From Aaosphaeria pasadenensis (lineage: Eukaryota > Ascomycota > Dothideomycetes > Pleosporales): a stretch of DNA of 64,000 nucleotides. Where the stretch lies: the NCBI GenBank assembly GCA_022813625.1, contig JAKLMB010000047.1, positions 174,174-238,173 of the forward strand, in the 5' to 3' direction. How positions within the stretch are numbered: the stretch's first letter is position 1; every line of letters starts with the position of its first letter. The translations under genes were made by a program, and so were the position numbers. A model generated the notes under the pieces. The model had not been told where the DNA came from. It worked only from the letters and a program-made list of their open reading frames with translations, and searched no databases. Shown here piece after piece: positions 25,015 through 35,761 of this stretch.

Positions 25015-26879
25015 CTAGCACACCGTTCGGTGGACACCCTTATGCATAGGTCGGCGTGCCTTGTGCTTATGTTTCGCCTCCAAGCCCTGGGAGCCATGTT
25101 GCTTTTCGACACTCACAACGCCTGGTTGCCAGGCAGCCAAATCTACTGCGTCAGTCTCCATCAATGTCTCGGTGACTTGGGCAATGTCGGTCACAAGTCT
25201 CTCTATCATGTGCATCGATAAGGTCTCCCGCACCACGACCCGTAGGATCTCTGTCTTCTCCTCGTTCGGCGGCAATGGGTAGTCTGATCTAGTCAATAAC
25301 GCGGGCACACAGGAGCTATACTCTTTAGTGGATTACTCACTTGGAATAATGTACTGCTTTGCTCTCAGTAGGTTCGATACACTCTCTTGCTTGACATGGG
25401 GATATTGTTTCTTGAAATCGTCTGAGAATGTGAAAGCGACAACGGGTAGACCAGGATTGTACTCCGCGCTATTCTCGCTTTCATCGTACTGCTTTTTACC
25501 CTTCACAAATTTGTGGTCACCTTTCTTCCTATGGATCTCGCTGACCTGTAGGCTAGTCAGAACATATCATGGTTCAGAGGAAACGACGCTGAGCAAGCGT
25601 CATGGACTTAACCGCAGCACACGGGTCCTGAAAAGATGTCTGCATGGACTTACACATCGGTACCAGCCGGTTTCCTCCAATGCTCGGCTTAGCAGTCTTG
25701 CATTGGACAACATATTTTCCATGATGTTACGATACCCAGTGAATCCAAGATGAATCAAGTTATAGTACTGAGCAATGACCTGCGCTCCTGGACGAGAGAA
25801 GTTTAGTGTGTACGATTCTTCGGTGCCTCCCAGATAGTGTAGCTCGAAGATCAGATGTTTGGGAAGCTGGCTTTCATCTCTCCAAATGATCCAACCTACA
25901 CCGGCGTAGACCAATCCAAATTTGTGTCCCGATGTGTTGATTGATTTGACGCGAGGGAGCTCGAAGTTCCATTTTGCGCCAGCTCCGGCATGGGTGAAAG
26001 GCGCAATGAAGCCGCCAGAGGCCGCCTAGGCAAAAAAATTAATTAGTGATAGAAGCATCTATCTGAAACACTTTGTTTACTCACATCCACATGAATATCG
26101 ATTGAGACACCAGTCTTCTTTTCGTACTCATCGAGAATGTTGGAGATTTCTTCGACTGGCTCATAATGGCCAGTGTATGTTGAGCCAAGGATAACGAAGA
26201 CGCCAATCGTGTTTTCGTCAATATTTTTCTTGACCAACTCTGGGTCCAAACGATAGGAGCTATCTTCAGAAACTGGAAGGATCCTGGCTTCGACCTCGAA
26301 ATACCGCGCGAATTTCTCAAGGGCAACCTGGGCATTGGCACCCATGATGATGTTCGGCTTTGAGGTATCTTTGCCTTCTGCTTGTCTTCTCTCCTGCCAC
26401 CTCCGCTTCATGGCCAAACCACCGAGATGAATTGCTTCGCTCGAGCCAGTGCAAGCGCTTCCAATGGCAGTTTCCCCTTTTTGAACTCCCCATAAGTGTG
26501 CAATGATGGACACACATCGAGTGTGCATGTTCATCATAGCAGGATACTCGTCCGCGTCAGACATATTCTTGGAAATATTCTCCAGCATAAGCTGGTCTGC
26601 ATCACGCTCCATGTATGTTCCCACAAAGGATGCAAGATTTAGACTTGGTCGTCCGTCCAAGTCCAACTCATCCTTGAGCAATTGATGTACAGCATCTGCA
26701 GGCGCTCCGTCGTGGGGGATTCGAAATTTGGACAACTGGGTGGAACTAGCATACCGACTGGAATAAGGTGTACTGTGGGTGGCAGCCCGGTCACTCCTGT
26801 GCCCAGCCTTGTGGAAGGGATGGTCGTGAAGCTTTTCGACCAGCTCATCTGGGTCGATGTGTCTTGCAAGGCCTGCCAT
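25015..26879 (-). CDS. gad: Glutamate decarboxylase (PLP-dependent)
   Basis: Converts L-glutamate to GABA and CO2 in the cytosol, the first step of the GABA shunt, which in fungi is tied to stress tolerance and development. Four exons (26085-26879, 25654-26025, 25341-25545, 25015-25283) with introns of 59, 108 and 57 nt give 546 residues. Family marks: NLASFVGTYMERDADQLM near residue 85, the cofactor region TGSSEAIHLGG, the IDIHVDAASGGFIAPF block rebuilt across intron 1, and the PLP lysine in NTSGHKFG (Lys300). The late block IIPNYPLPPNEE is rebuilt across intron 3. The C-terminus is Lys/His/Arg-rich and could serve regulation, as calmodulin does on plant enzymes, but no such site is clear. 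The start is the first ATG. The 3' splice site of intron 2 was chosen to give CVSEIHRKKG. Confidence 0.95.
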
Positions 26880-28003
26880 TGTGTTTAATGGATTGGATAT
26901 TGAGTTCTCAGGATGAGGCTAATTGATGGGAATGCTGATTCTCGGGGCCCACGGGAAGGCAAGGAGATAAATAGAAGCAGGAGTGACGCAAACGTTACCA
27001 CAGATGCCCCCGGAAGTACACATCTTGCATCCTTGAACATAACAGGGCAGGACAGGACAACAGCTGTGTACCGTACCATTGGCCTTCCTGCCCCGCCTTC
27101 ACTTCAAATTTAGAAAGCTTGCTTGAAGGCTTGGGAAAGCTTGTTTACGATCTTTCTCAGCAAAATGCCCATGGGAAACCCATTTAGGGTATGGCCAATA
27201 ATTAGTAGGGTGAATTGTGGATCGCAGACTATCGGACAGCTACGGCTGTGACGTGATGTGCATGAATTGACACATACGAATGGATGAAATGTGGCTCAAT
27301 TGGTAAGGGGAACTCAAAATCAAGTGGCATGAGATTCGGCCGTGTCACCTTGGTCATGCTAATCGACTTCATTATTGGCAGGTATCAAAGAGCTAAAAGA
27401 ACTGTGCATGATTTCTCCCGGATGCTGTGGAAGATGACGACAATGGTTGTTGTTCTTTTGTTCTTTTGTTGCGCTTGGTGGCTTGGTCGGTCCAGAATCT
27501 GATGTGAATGTTCTATCGATAAGAGGGGGATTTGGGCATGGTCTGTGCACAAGCTCTGCATCCTCAATTCTTTGATCCTCGACCATGTCATGTCCAATAA
27601 CTACCTCACAGTACAAAGTCCGTCACTCCCGCTCGCGCAGCTCATGATACGAGTATGAGTATATGAGTACGAGTTTGGTATTATGTGTTCCCGAGTTCTC
27701 TCTCCATATTAAAAGACATATCCACACCCTTCTCTTATGGACACGTACTTTCTCACTCCTTTGTACCCTGTTGAGCAATAAATCCTCTGCATACTTACTC
27801 GATAACATAACTCAGAAAGTCCATATCTACTTACCTAGCTAATTCAAACAAGCACATACCTCATAAATCAGTTACTCACCAATCTGTTGGTATCATGAAG
27901 ATGAGGGCATTTAATGACTGCATTGTTCCATCGGCGAATATTCAACCCCGAAACACCGTCTGAGTAGAAGTTAACCGCCAAGTTACCCCTCCACGCCTCC
28001 TCT

Positions 28004-28044
<41 letters not shown>

Positions 28045-28445
28045 TTGCTGCTTGCTGCTGTACAGTGCAGTCCACTCCTCCCATGCTCACTGCGTCGTAA
28101 TGACGCTATCCGTTTTGCTGACGACGCACGGTAGCCTGATACGCTCTGCCGCGTGTCATTCGTGAATCGAGAGCAGCCTCAACACAAGCTTAGAGGGAGG
28201 GGAAAGGGAATAAGCTCTTCACCACTCACACCATCAAGTACTCCTATTGCGTGCAAGTACCGTGTCACCGTACTCGCTCGTATTTCGTCCGTGTTTCAGG
28301 GCTTGTGAAGCGGCAAATACCCAGCCAATTCGTGCATTACACTGCCTCGTAGTGGTGTTGTCATCGATATAATACTTGTACATTAACCACTACCTTCTCG
28401 TTTGAACATTTTCATATACTGCAATTCAATCGTGAACGCGCAAAA
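26880..28445. other. Divergent intergenic region (GAD / FAS1 protein)
   Basis: About 1.6 kb between the diverging glutamate decarboxylase and FAS1 genes, so it should hold both promoters. It includes a 40-bp CTGG microsatellite (28005-28044). A TATA-like ATATAATAC lies near 28366-28376, about 75 nt before the FAS1 start codon. No further gene is supported. Confidence 0.5.
28005..28044. repeat. CTGG tetranucleotide microsatellite, 10 units
   Basis: Ten uninterrupted CTGG units, followed by a CTGCTTGCTGCTG tail. It lies about 400 bp upstream of the FAS1 protein start codon. Length polymorphism would be expected. Confidence 0.95.
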
Positions 28446-29831
28446 ATGAGGTTCCAGCAGCTGTTACCATTGTTGCCACTGGCATCTGCCTTTGTCATTA
28501 CTGAAGATGCCGTTTTCGATAAGCTTTCCAAGATCGAGAATTCGGGAAGAAAGGTTTTGAAGAACTCGCAGAATGTGCTCGATGATGCTCTAGGAAAGAC
28601 GGTCGAATCCGTCAAGCATGTTGGTGATGACTTCTACCACAAGGTTCATAAAGTAGGGTGCGATGTCGAATCGTGGCTTGAGGGCGCTCTCGACGTCACC
28701 TCTGGAGACACTGAGGAGGATCCTCATCATCCGCCTCATCGCAAACCGCCTCATCATAAACCACCCCATCACAAAGACCCACACCACGACCACCCGAAGC
28801 CGAATCAGACGGTATACGAGCTAATCAGCAAGAGCAAGTACACAACGAAACTGGCCAAATTGATCGACGAGTATGATGATCTGGTAAAGACCCTGAACAG
28901 CACCAAGGCCAACTACACAGTATTTGCCCCTACAGACGTCGCCTTCGAAAAGATCCCCCACCATGGTCATAAGCCTTCAAAGGAGTTTCTTAAGGACTTA
29001 CTACTCTACCATGTGAGCGATGATTTCTACCCTGCTGGCCGTGTTTTGCACAGCTACACAATTCCTACCCTCTACAAGCCCGAGAAGCTCGGCCATGCTC
29101 AACGTCTCACCGTACGCGTTACCCTCAAAGGTCCTGCCATCAATTTCTACGCAAAGATAGTCGCCGTCAACATCTTTGGCACGAACGGTGTCATCCACGG
29201 CATTGACTCCATCCTCGTGCCACCACCCAAAGTCGCCGCTATCATTGATCTCCTCCCGGGGGAGTTCAGCACTCTCGAACTCGGTCTCGAGAAGACTGGC
29301 CTCTTCCAAAAGATAAACGACTCAGACAAGTACCCGCATACCGGTGGAACATTCTTCGCGCCGTCGAACTTCGCGTTCCAGAAACTCGGCCCCAAGATCA
29401 ACGCCTTCCTCTTCAGCAAGTACGGCGAGAAGTACTTGAAGGCTCTATTGAAATACCACATCGTCGTCAGTGAGACTCTCTACTCGGACGCATTCTTCGA
29501 TGATACGGACAAAGAAGAGACCGTGGAGGAGGCCGATCGACCACCATACTACCACTTTGACTTACCGACCGCACTGGACGGCAAGCCTTTGGCTGTTGAT
29601 GTGTCCAGATATGGCCCTTTCATTGGTATTAGAATAAATGGGTTTTCTCGTGTCACTGTCCACGATGGCGTTGCCAGCGATGGTGTCATCCAGGTTGTGT
29701 CGAATGTGCTCATTCCTCCGAAGAATGCAGCAGGCGAAGAGGCTTTTTGGAAGGGCGAGGAGATGACTGTTGAAGAATTCAAGGGCAGACTCGAACCTTA
29801 CATTTTCGACGACGAGAACTTAGAATTGTAA
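28446..29831 (+). CDS. Secreted protein with two FAS1 (fasciclin) domains
   Basis: Intronless, 461 residues. A signal peptide is evident (MRFQQLLPLLPLASAF), so the protein should enter the secretory pathway. It is followed by a helical segment (about 20-90), a His/Pro/Lys-rich linker (about 93-119, units such as PPHHK) and two FAS1 domains (about 120-260 and 265-425). Each domain shows the family's H1-like block (YTVFAPTDVAFEKI; GTFFAPSNFAFQKLG) and the YH block before H2 (LLLYHVSDD; LLKYHIVVSE). FAS1 domains mediate cell-cell or cell-matrix adhesion. There are N-glycosylation sequons (NQT, NST, NYT, NDS). The end is acidic (DDENLEL) without a hydrophobic GPI signal, so it is probably soluble or wall-retained rather than GPI-anchored. 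Confidence 0.92.
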   Translation: MRFQQLLPLLPLASAFVITEDAVFDKLSKIENSGRKVLKNSQNVLDDALGKTVESVKHVGDDFYHKVHKVGCDVESWLEGALDVTSGDTEEDPHHPPHRKPPHHKPPHHKDPHHDHPKPNQTVYELISKSKYTTKLAKLIDEYDDLVKTLNSTKANYTVFAPTDVAFEKIPHHGHKPSKEFLKDLLLYHVSDDFYPAGRVLHSYTIPTLYKPEKLGHAQRLTVRVTLKGPAINFYAKIVAVNIFGTNGVIHGIDSILVPPPKVAAIIDLLPGEFSTLELGLEKTGLFQKINDSDKYPHTGGTFFAPSNFAFQKLGPKINAFLFSKYGEKYLKALLKYHIVVSETLYSDAFFDDTDKEETVEEADRPPYYHFDLPTALDGKPLAVDVSRYGPFIGIRINGFSRVTVHDGVASDGVIQVVSNVLIPPKNAAGEEAFWKGEEMTVEEFKGRLEPYIFDDENLEL

Positions 29832-30113
29832 GCTTCTGTGATCCGAGAAAATGAGAGGAAAGGTGCTTGGTGTTTTTTTGCTATAGCAACGACACAGCCA
29901 CAGATACATAGTCAGGCTAAAGTATTTATTGGTGGTATTGAACAAGTAGCGAACTCCACGATCTTTCCATTCTGGCAATGAACCTTCGCACGTAGCATAT
30001 TTAAATGTACCGTCAACAAAACTTCTCTGGATTGTATTTTGACCTCTACCTGCTTCACACGTGATATAATTCGGACAGCTGCACCGCTCGCTATACAAAG
30101 GCACCGTGTCGTT

Positions 30114-31980
30114 CTACAGCTTCGCGCCTTGCCCCCTCTTAGCCAAAACTCTGAGGTCCTTCCTCAAGATCTTCCCACTAGGGCTCTTCGGGATGGCATC
30201 TAAAAACACGACGCCTCCCCGCAATTGCTTGTGGCTAGCCACTCGTCCCTTGACCCACTCCTGAATCGCCTCGCCACTTATCTTCTTCTGGTCGGCAACT
30301 ACATAAGCCCTCGGAACCTCGTTCGTACCATCATCAGTATCCACGCCAATGACAGCCGCGTCGAGTATATCCTCATGGCTCAATAGCAGCGCTTCGAGCT
30401 CCGCCGGCGCGACCTGCAGCCCCTTGTACTTAATCAATTCCTTCTTGCGGTCAACGATGTAGAGCAGGCCGTTCCGGAACTCTGCGATGTCGCCCGTGTG
30501 GAACCATTCTCGGCCGTTGGTGAACGACTCGCGGTCCGCGGCCTCGTTCTTGTAGTATCCGTTGCAGACCACGGGGCCCTTGATGAGCACTTCGCCCGGC
30601 TTTCCAGGCTCGACGTCTCGGCCGTCGTCGTCGACCATGCGTGCGAGCATGTTGGGCATCAGTGGGGACACAGAGCCCGTGTCGTCGTTGGTGCCAATTG
30701 GCATGATGGTCGCGGACCCAGTCGTCTCTGAGAGACCCCAGGTCTGCGAAATGAAGCAATTCGGGCCGCCCAGCTTCACAGAGGCGGCGTGTTGAAGCTC
30801 TTTCCCGAGGGGTGCGGCGCCGGATATGGCAACTTCGAGGGTCTTGAACTGGTCGGTAACTTCGGGGGATTTGGCGATGAGGAGATAGATTGGCGGAACA
30901 GTGAAGAAGAACGTTATGCGGTATCTCTTGTTGTACTCGAGGAACTCCGGGAACGAGAATCGTGGCATCCAGTATACGGGTCCGCCCATGTAGAAGGGGT
31001 TGATCAGGTAGCCTTGGATACCGGCAATGTGTGCGGTGGGCAAATGGGCTAATGTGCGGTATTCGAAGTCCGGTCTCTCGGTGGCTGCCCAAGCTTTGAA
31101 CATATCTCCAGGAATGACGGCTTCTGCGACCAGGTTCCTATGGGAGAGCTTCACTCCTGTTCCCGTTATTACATGGAAATCATTACTGGATGACTTTTGC
31201 TGAACGTACCCTTTGGCAGACCTGTGGTGCCACTGCTGTAGATGAGAATTACAAGACTATCAGCCAAGGCTTTCGGGTCCGTAATGCGCTCCCATGGCAA
31301 TCGCTGGGCCTCGTCTATAAGGTTGGGTCCGAGGCTTCCGTCTTCCTGTACGATGTTGATACTCCAGTCTCTGCCCTCACTCATTACAAGCACTCTTCCT
31401 CCTCCATTCTTGCCCCATCCAGCTTCTTCTGCTGCCGCTACAGCAACAGCTTTTGTGGCTTCTACGGCGAACAGTACCTTTGACTCAGCACCTTGAATCT
31501 GCTTGCTCAACTCGCTACCTGTACTTGCGGCAGATGCGGCAGAGAAGATACCGCCAGCGCCGATTATGCCATATGTCAAGACAGGCAACAGGTAGTGGCC
31601 AGTGGAAATCACCGAGACCACATCTTTGCCAGCGCCATCAGCGCCAATCTTAAAGTGTTTTCGTAGGGCAGCCGATGTTGCTTCTGTGAGATTCCGGGCT
31701 CGAGAAACTTTGAGTTCTAGGCTTGGATCTGCGGCTGAGCAATGTATCGTTGTATCTTCTTTGGCTGACGAGTGTTCAGAATCTGATCCTCGTTAGTTCT
31801 ACATCTGTGGAGTTGGTTTGGAGAGAAACACGACGTCACGTGCGCAGGCGTCAATGATGCTTCGCAAAGACCAAACGACTTACCAAACAATAGGGTGAGG
31901 ATGTCTAAGTCAGGTACTGGATAGGTCTTCGCTGCTCTATAAATTGTGCCATCACTCGTCTTTTCAACAATTGTGGTCAT
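30114..31980 (-). CDS. 4-coumarate-CoA-ligase-like acyl/aryl-CoA synthetase, PTS1-type end
   Basis: ANL-superfamily adenylating enzyme, 570 residues from exons 31884-31980, 31210-31782 and 30114-31156 (introns 101 and 53 nt). It activates a carboxylic acid as an acyl-AMP and transfers it to CoA. Visible motifs: the P-loop YSSGTTGLPKG (ending at residue 224, rebuilt over intron 2, followed by VKLSHRNLVAE), QTWGLSETTGS, the ribose-binding TGD in WFHTGDIAEF, the hinge VDRKKELIKYKG, and the catalytic lysine in PKSPSGKILRKDL (Lys552). The last three residues, AKL, fit a peroxisomal PTS1 signal, so matrix localisation is likely. The substrate cannot be told; phenylpropanoid-like or fatty acids are usual for the family. 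It is tail-to-tail with the FAS1 gene, about 280 bp apart. Confidence 0.93.
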
Positions 31981-32444
31981 CTTCACGAAACGACGTCTTA
32001 TGTCCTTCCCTTCAATGCCTGCTCAATTAGGTTAAGCGTTTGATGGTGGTTGTAACGACTAGGGAAGGATTGAGGGAACAAACAACACAACGCAAGGCAG
32101 AAATTAACTTTGCCGTCTGGTTATTGTACAAGTAGCTGGAGCGGTAGATATGCTACGAACCGCCGTGTCGGTGTTTACTCTGGGCTTAGGCCAGCTTCCC
32201 CTCACTGTGGCTGTCAATCTCATTGGAAGTTCCTCGGCTTTCTCACATGACCCAGGCTTCGGTCGTAGATGTTCCTCAATGTCAGACACTGCTAGTCAGT
32301 TGCAGATTTGGCGATCTAGGGGTGGATTTGCACTCCCATGCCCGTTTAGAAACCATGGATGCATGATCCACCTCGTAATCGTACACAAGTCCAATTCAAC
32401 GTCGCAGATGCATTTATTGTCTCCATGGCCAAAATGTGGTACTC
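31981..32444. other. Intergenic region
   Basis: About 460 bases between the start of the CoA-ligase-like gene and the stop of the next - strand gene. It holds the ligase promoter and the 3' end of its neighbour. No gene or clear motif is visible. Confidence 0.5.
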
Positions 32445-33768
32445 TCAATCATCGAATTTCATTTTCTTGCCGCGAAAAACATGCTCTTTTGATTTCGTGA
32501 CCTTTGCGTTCTTTGCACTTGGTTCACTTACGTGCTCCGGTGCGTTATGATGAGAGAGCTTAATGTGCTTTCGCAGCGACTTTGGATTATCTGTCTCTAG
32601 GTCGGCGCTTGTCGCTAATGATTCTCCTTGCTCAGAGTCATTCGCAGACACGGGTTTATTGGCCGACGACTTCTTCTTCGCGGTTCTTTTCCGTTTCTTC
32701 TTCTCAGTCGTGGGAGGAATGACTGGGGATACATCATCTACATCATTTGAATCCCGATCTGGTTCAGAGTACTTTTCTTTGTCTCCCGAATCTGCTTTTG
32801 GCTTTAGATGATCCGAGAATTTCATGTGAGTACGTTCCCTTGTAGCTGCTTCATCCTGAACCACCTTTGCGTTACCTCCGGTGTGTTTTGGGTTCTGGTT
32901 CTGCAACAATTCCAGATACTCCTCGGTGCGTTTCGAATGCTCCGCTTTGCTGAGGATCCTCCAATCTTTCGGGACGCCTTTACCTATCCATTTCTGCAAC
33001 ATATCGGCATGTGTGACATTGCCACTTAGTACAACAAATGCGCAACTGTTGTATAGAGGTAGAATAGCTTGTATAGGAAGCCATTTCTCCCGTAACTGTC
33101 CGTGCTGACTTAACCAGCAGGCGACTCGAGCCGGGGTCCTGCAAAAGTGGCGCGAGTGAGGCTCGACATAGATCGTTCGCTCGTCCCAGTACTTCACGCC
33201 ATCATCGTTACAAAGCGAAGATGCGCCTGGTGGTATATGTGAGAGAGGATAGGTAGATGGTTTGCGGCGTACATGGTATCCGCCAGCGGCAAGTTCGAGC
33301 GTCTTCGTTTGTCCGCGTTCGATCGCTTGCCGGAGGGAAAGCTGAGAAGGTGCTGGCTTCAGAGTGGAGATATTTGGGTGTTCAAGTATCGCAGAGAAGT
33401 GGATATCTAGTTAAAATCAATATTTGTAGCTAAGGATCGACTTGAAGGTTGCAGGGCTCACAGTTCTCTTCGCTCCCTACACTTCTATAGTGTTGCGATA
33501 GCCATTTGCTACCTTCGGGATCTTGCTGAGCATAATCAGTGAAGATTAATTCTATTCCGGAGAGCAAGGTATCCAGGTTCTCGCTATCGGTGTTTATCGT
33601 TGCATCTTTTGGTATCTTGAGGTCATTGACTGTCGGGGCAGACTTCCGCGATGTTTCATTCTTCGCCGATGCACCATAATCATTGCCTGAGTTTGTTTTC
33701 GTCGCAGGAGGCTCAGACTTTTTCTGGAGTGGGGCACCTTTAGATCTGACAGACCGTGGAACAAACAT
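32445..33768 (-). CDS. Uncharacterised fungal protein, probably nuclear
   Basis: Not recognised. The model has two exons, 33462-33768 and 32445-33406, with a 55-nt intron (GTGAGC...CTAG) that restores SEENYIHFSAILEHPN, giving 422 residues. The N-terminal ~70 residues are Lys/Ser-rich and likely disordered. A globular middle part (about 80-240) includes YWDERTIYVEPHSRHF, CRTPARVACWLSQHGQ, REKWLPIQAILPLYNSC and WIGKGVPKDWRIL. The C-terminal ~150 residues are charged, with a strong basic cluster (KKKRKRTAKKK) that looks like a nuclear localisation signal. The start is the first ATG; the frame stays open upstream to about 33840, so an extra 5' exon is possible. It shares a short divergent promoter with the WBP11-like gene, hinting at, but not proving, a role in nuclear RNA or chromatin processes. 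Confidence 0.75.
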
Positions 33769-33999
33769 GCGGAAGTGAGTGTCCCAATGACGCGAAATCA
33801 GCAAGTAGATCTGCTTGATTGCGGAGCGGAGCTGAGCCAGCAGATTTACATTTAGTTACACGCGAACGCGTCCAGGTAGCTTTATCGCTATCTTAGCGGC
33901 TTGGCGACAATTCCACCGCCGATTAGACATTGCGAAAACCACAACTAGAAGTTGACCGGAACAGAAACCTACCACCGCAGAGGTATCCAGTTCGACACC
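33769..33999. promoter_or_regulatory. Short bidirectional promoter region
   Basis: Only about 230 bp separate the start codons of two diverging genes (unknown nuclear-type protein and WBP11-like splicing factor), so their core promoters and 5' leaders must lie here. No TATA box is obvious, as is common for housekeeping genes. Confidence 0.6.
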
Positions 34000-34938
34000 A
34001 TGGCCAAAGAAAAGAATTTCAATCCGGTTCAAGCTGCAAAGAAGGCCGAAAAGCAGAAGCAACTAAAAAAACAGAAGGCAAACCTCCAAGCACAAAGAAA
34101 CGAGAAACTTGCGCGGCGCAATCCCGTCCGAATCCAGCGAGACATCGATGCACTCAAGGCTATCTCAGAAAGCGGAGAAATTAGACCTCACGAAAGGCAG
34201 CGATTATCGGAGCTTGAAAAGGATCTCGCGGCTGTCAACAAGGCGCGAGCGGCGCTAGGGGACAAAGCTCCCCAATTCCGAGAGAGAAGAGATGATGTAG
34301 GCGAAAGGGGAGGTCGAGGTGGCCGGGGAGGAGGCAGGGGAGGTGTACTAGGAAAGAGATCTCGCGATGGAAGTTGGAAAGGGGGAGATGGGGAAGAAAG
34401 TAGCGACACGGATTCTGACGTTGGCGATATTCCAATGCCTCGAGATACACCTCCGCCGATTCCTCGACGACACCAGCGAAAGGCAACCGGAGAAGACGAG
34501 GCACCGCCGGAACCAAGGAAGCCAACGCTTGTTTACGAAGCTGCACCAGAGATACGGAACCTGCGAAAGGAGGCTGCAAGATTTGTTCCGGCTGCTGTGG
34601 CACTGAAGATGAAACAAGCAAAGGGAGAAGGAGGCTTGTTGGAAGAGGAGGAATTTGACAAGCTAGAGCGAGAGGGTTATTTGAATACAGGAAATAGAAC
34701 TGGGCCGCAGGCTCTGCAGTCCGATGCAGAACTTGACGCACTGATCGGGTCCGCGGATGTAGACGCTGCCAACAACATTGCAGAGAAAGCAGCCAACGCG
34801 GCGGTTGAGGAAGCACAGCACGAAATGCTTGCAGCAGAAGCTGCGGGAGAGCTTACTAGCCTCGAAACGGAACACAAGGTGGCTGAACGAAAGTTGCGTC
34901 AAGTCGAGATCGAAGAGGTAGAAGACGAGGAGTATTGA
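34000..34938 (+). CDS. WBP11-family (WW-domain-binding protein 11-like) pre-mRNA splicing factor
   Basis: Intronless, 312 residues. The N-terminus carries the WBP11 signature: KNFNPVQAAKKAEKQKQ, then LKKQKANLQAQRNEKLARRNP and RIQRDIDALKAISESG. This lysine-rich helix is typical of the family (human WBP11/NpwBP, fission yeast Saf1), which associates with the spliceosome. An RG/RGG stretch (about 105-125), an acidic Ser/Asp patch, and Pro-rich sequence PRDTPPPIPRR that could bind WW domains follow. The C-terminal third is Ala/Glu-rich helix with a conserved-looking ARFVPAAVALK. The start was chosen at ATG 34000 because it has an ideal context (ACCATGG) and begins the family domain. It is divergent from the gene at 32445-33768. 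Confidence 0.88.
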   Translation: MAKEKNFNPVQAAKKAEKQKQLKKQKANLQAQRNEKLARRNPVRIQRDIDALKAISESGEIRPHERQRLSELEKDLAAVNKARAALGDKAPQFRERRDDVGERGGRGGRGGGRGGVLGKRSRDGSWKGGDGEESSDTDSDVGDIPMPRDTPPPIPRRHQRKATGEDEAPPEPRKPTLVYEAAPEIRNLRKEAARFVPAAVALKMKQAKGEGGLLEEEEFDKLEREGYLNTGNRTGPQALQSDAELDALIGSADVDAANNIAEKAANAAVEEAQHEMLAAEAAGELTSLETEHKVAERKLRQVEIEEVEDEEY

Positions 34939-35309
34939 AGGGTGCAGAGAACAACAACCAAATATACCCACCCATTATGATACACAACATTTCACGTCCG
35001 ATAACTCCATAAGTACACTGGTAATACTGCACGCCAATAATACCTTGTCTGGAACCTAATTGTTTACCATATGGCATATGCACAACCGTTCCAGGCATCG
35101 TTGCAGACTGCACGAGGGCAACATCACAATCCATCGAGCAATGCAGGGGAGTTGTATGGTCATTCAGGATGTCATTTCATTCACTAGCTATGTAGGGTAT
35201 AATCATACAAGCATCCGCCGATCTCATCGTGACTCAGGAATTTCGCCTAAGAGAAGACCGCGATGGGATTGTGGAAGTCGAATAGAGTTGGGCATAGTAG
35301 AGAAGCTAT
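34939..35309. other. Convergent intergenic region
   Basis: About 370 bases between the tail-to-tail WBP11-like and Hsp9/Hsp12 genes. It should hold both 3' untranslated regions. No gene is seen. Confidence 0.5.
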
Positions 35310-35761
35310 TTACTTCTTCTGGCCACCACCGAGGGTGTCCTGGACGGACTGCGCAGCATTGCCGAGAGTTTGCTGAGCAGAATCGAGGATACCCTGGCCT
35401 TGGTTGGAGGCATCGTCAGTGCCAGAGCGAGTAGAGTCACCAAGCTTCTGAGCGGCAGACTTGTTGCCCTCTGTGGGTGAAATGTTAGTCACCATTTTAC
35501 GGTAAAGCTTGGGAGACGATGCTTGTGGACGTACCAGGCTGAGCAGCCCCTGCAACGCGATCATATGCTCCAGTGACGCCCTCCTTGGCTTGGTCGAGAG
35601 TCGACTTCTGAGAGTCGGGAGTGACCTTCTCCTGGACCTGGTCTCCGAGTCCCTTGCGGCTATCTCCAAATCAGCTTTATGTTCAAGAGTCACACGTACA
35701 CGACAGATGGGGTAGGGGTATGTAAAGGGTTTCGAAGAGTTGCTTACCCGAGATCAGACAT
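35310..35761 (-). CDS. Hsp9/Hsp12-family stress protein
   Basis: Small hydrophilic stress protein of the HSP9/HSP12 (Awh11) family, 99 residues. In yeast, Hsp12 is unfolded in solution, forms helices on membranes, and is induced by heat, osmotic and stationary-phase stress. Three exons: 35748-35761 (14 nt, MSDLG split), 35535-35659 and 35310-35470, with introns of 88 and 64 nt. Splicing gives MSDLGRKGLGDQVQEKVTPD, followed by QKSTLDQAKEGVTGAYDRVAG and a Gln/Ser/Gly-rich tail. The family hallmarks are the start MSDxGRK and the DxAKExxTxxxDRVAG block. The first intron lies just after the fifth codon start, typical of fungal members. No membrane segment or signal is present. Confidence 0.93.

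Noticed and set aside
25015..31980. GAD, FAS1 and CoA-ligase genes as a biosynthetic cluster
   Set aside because: No PKS, NRPS, terpene, P450 or cluster regulator is adjacent. The genes have unrelated typical roles, and the arrangement fits chance.
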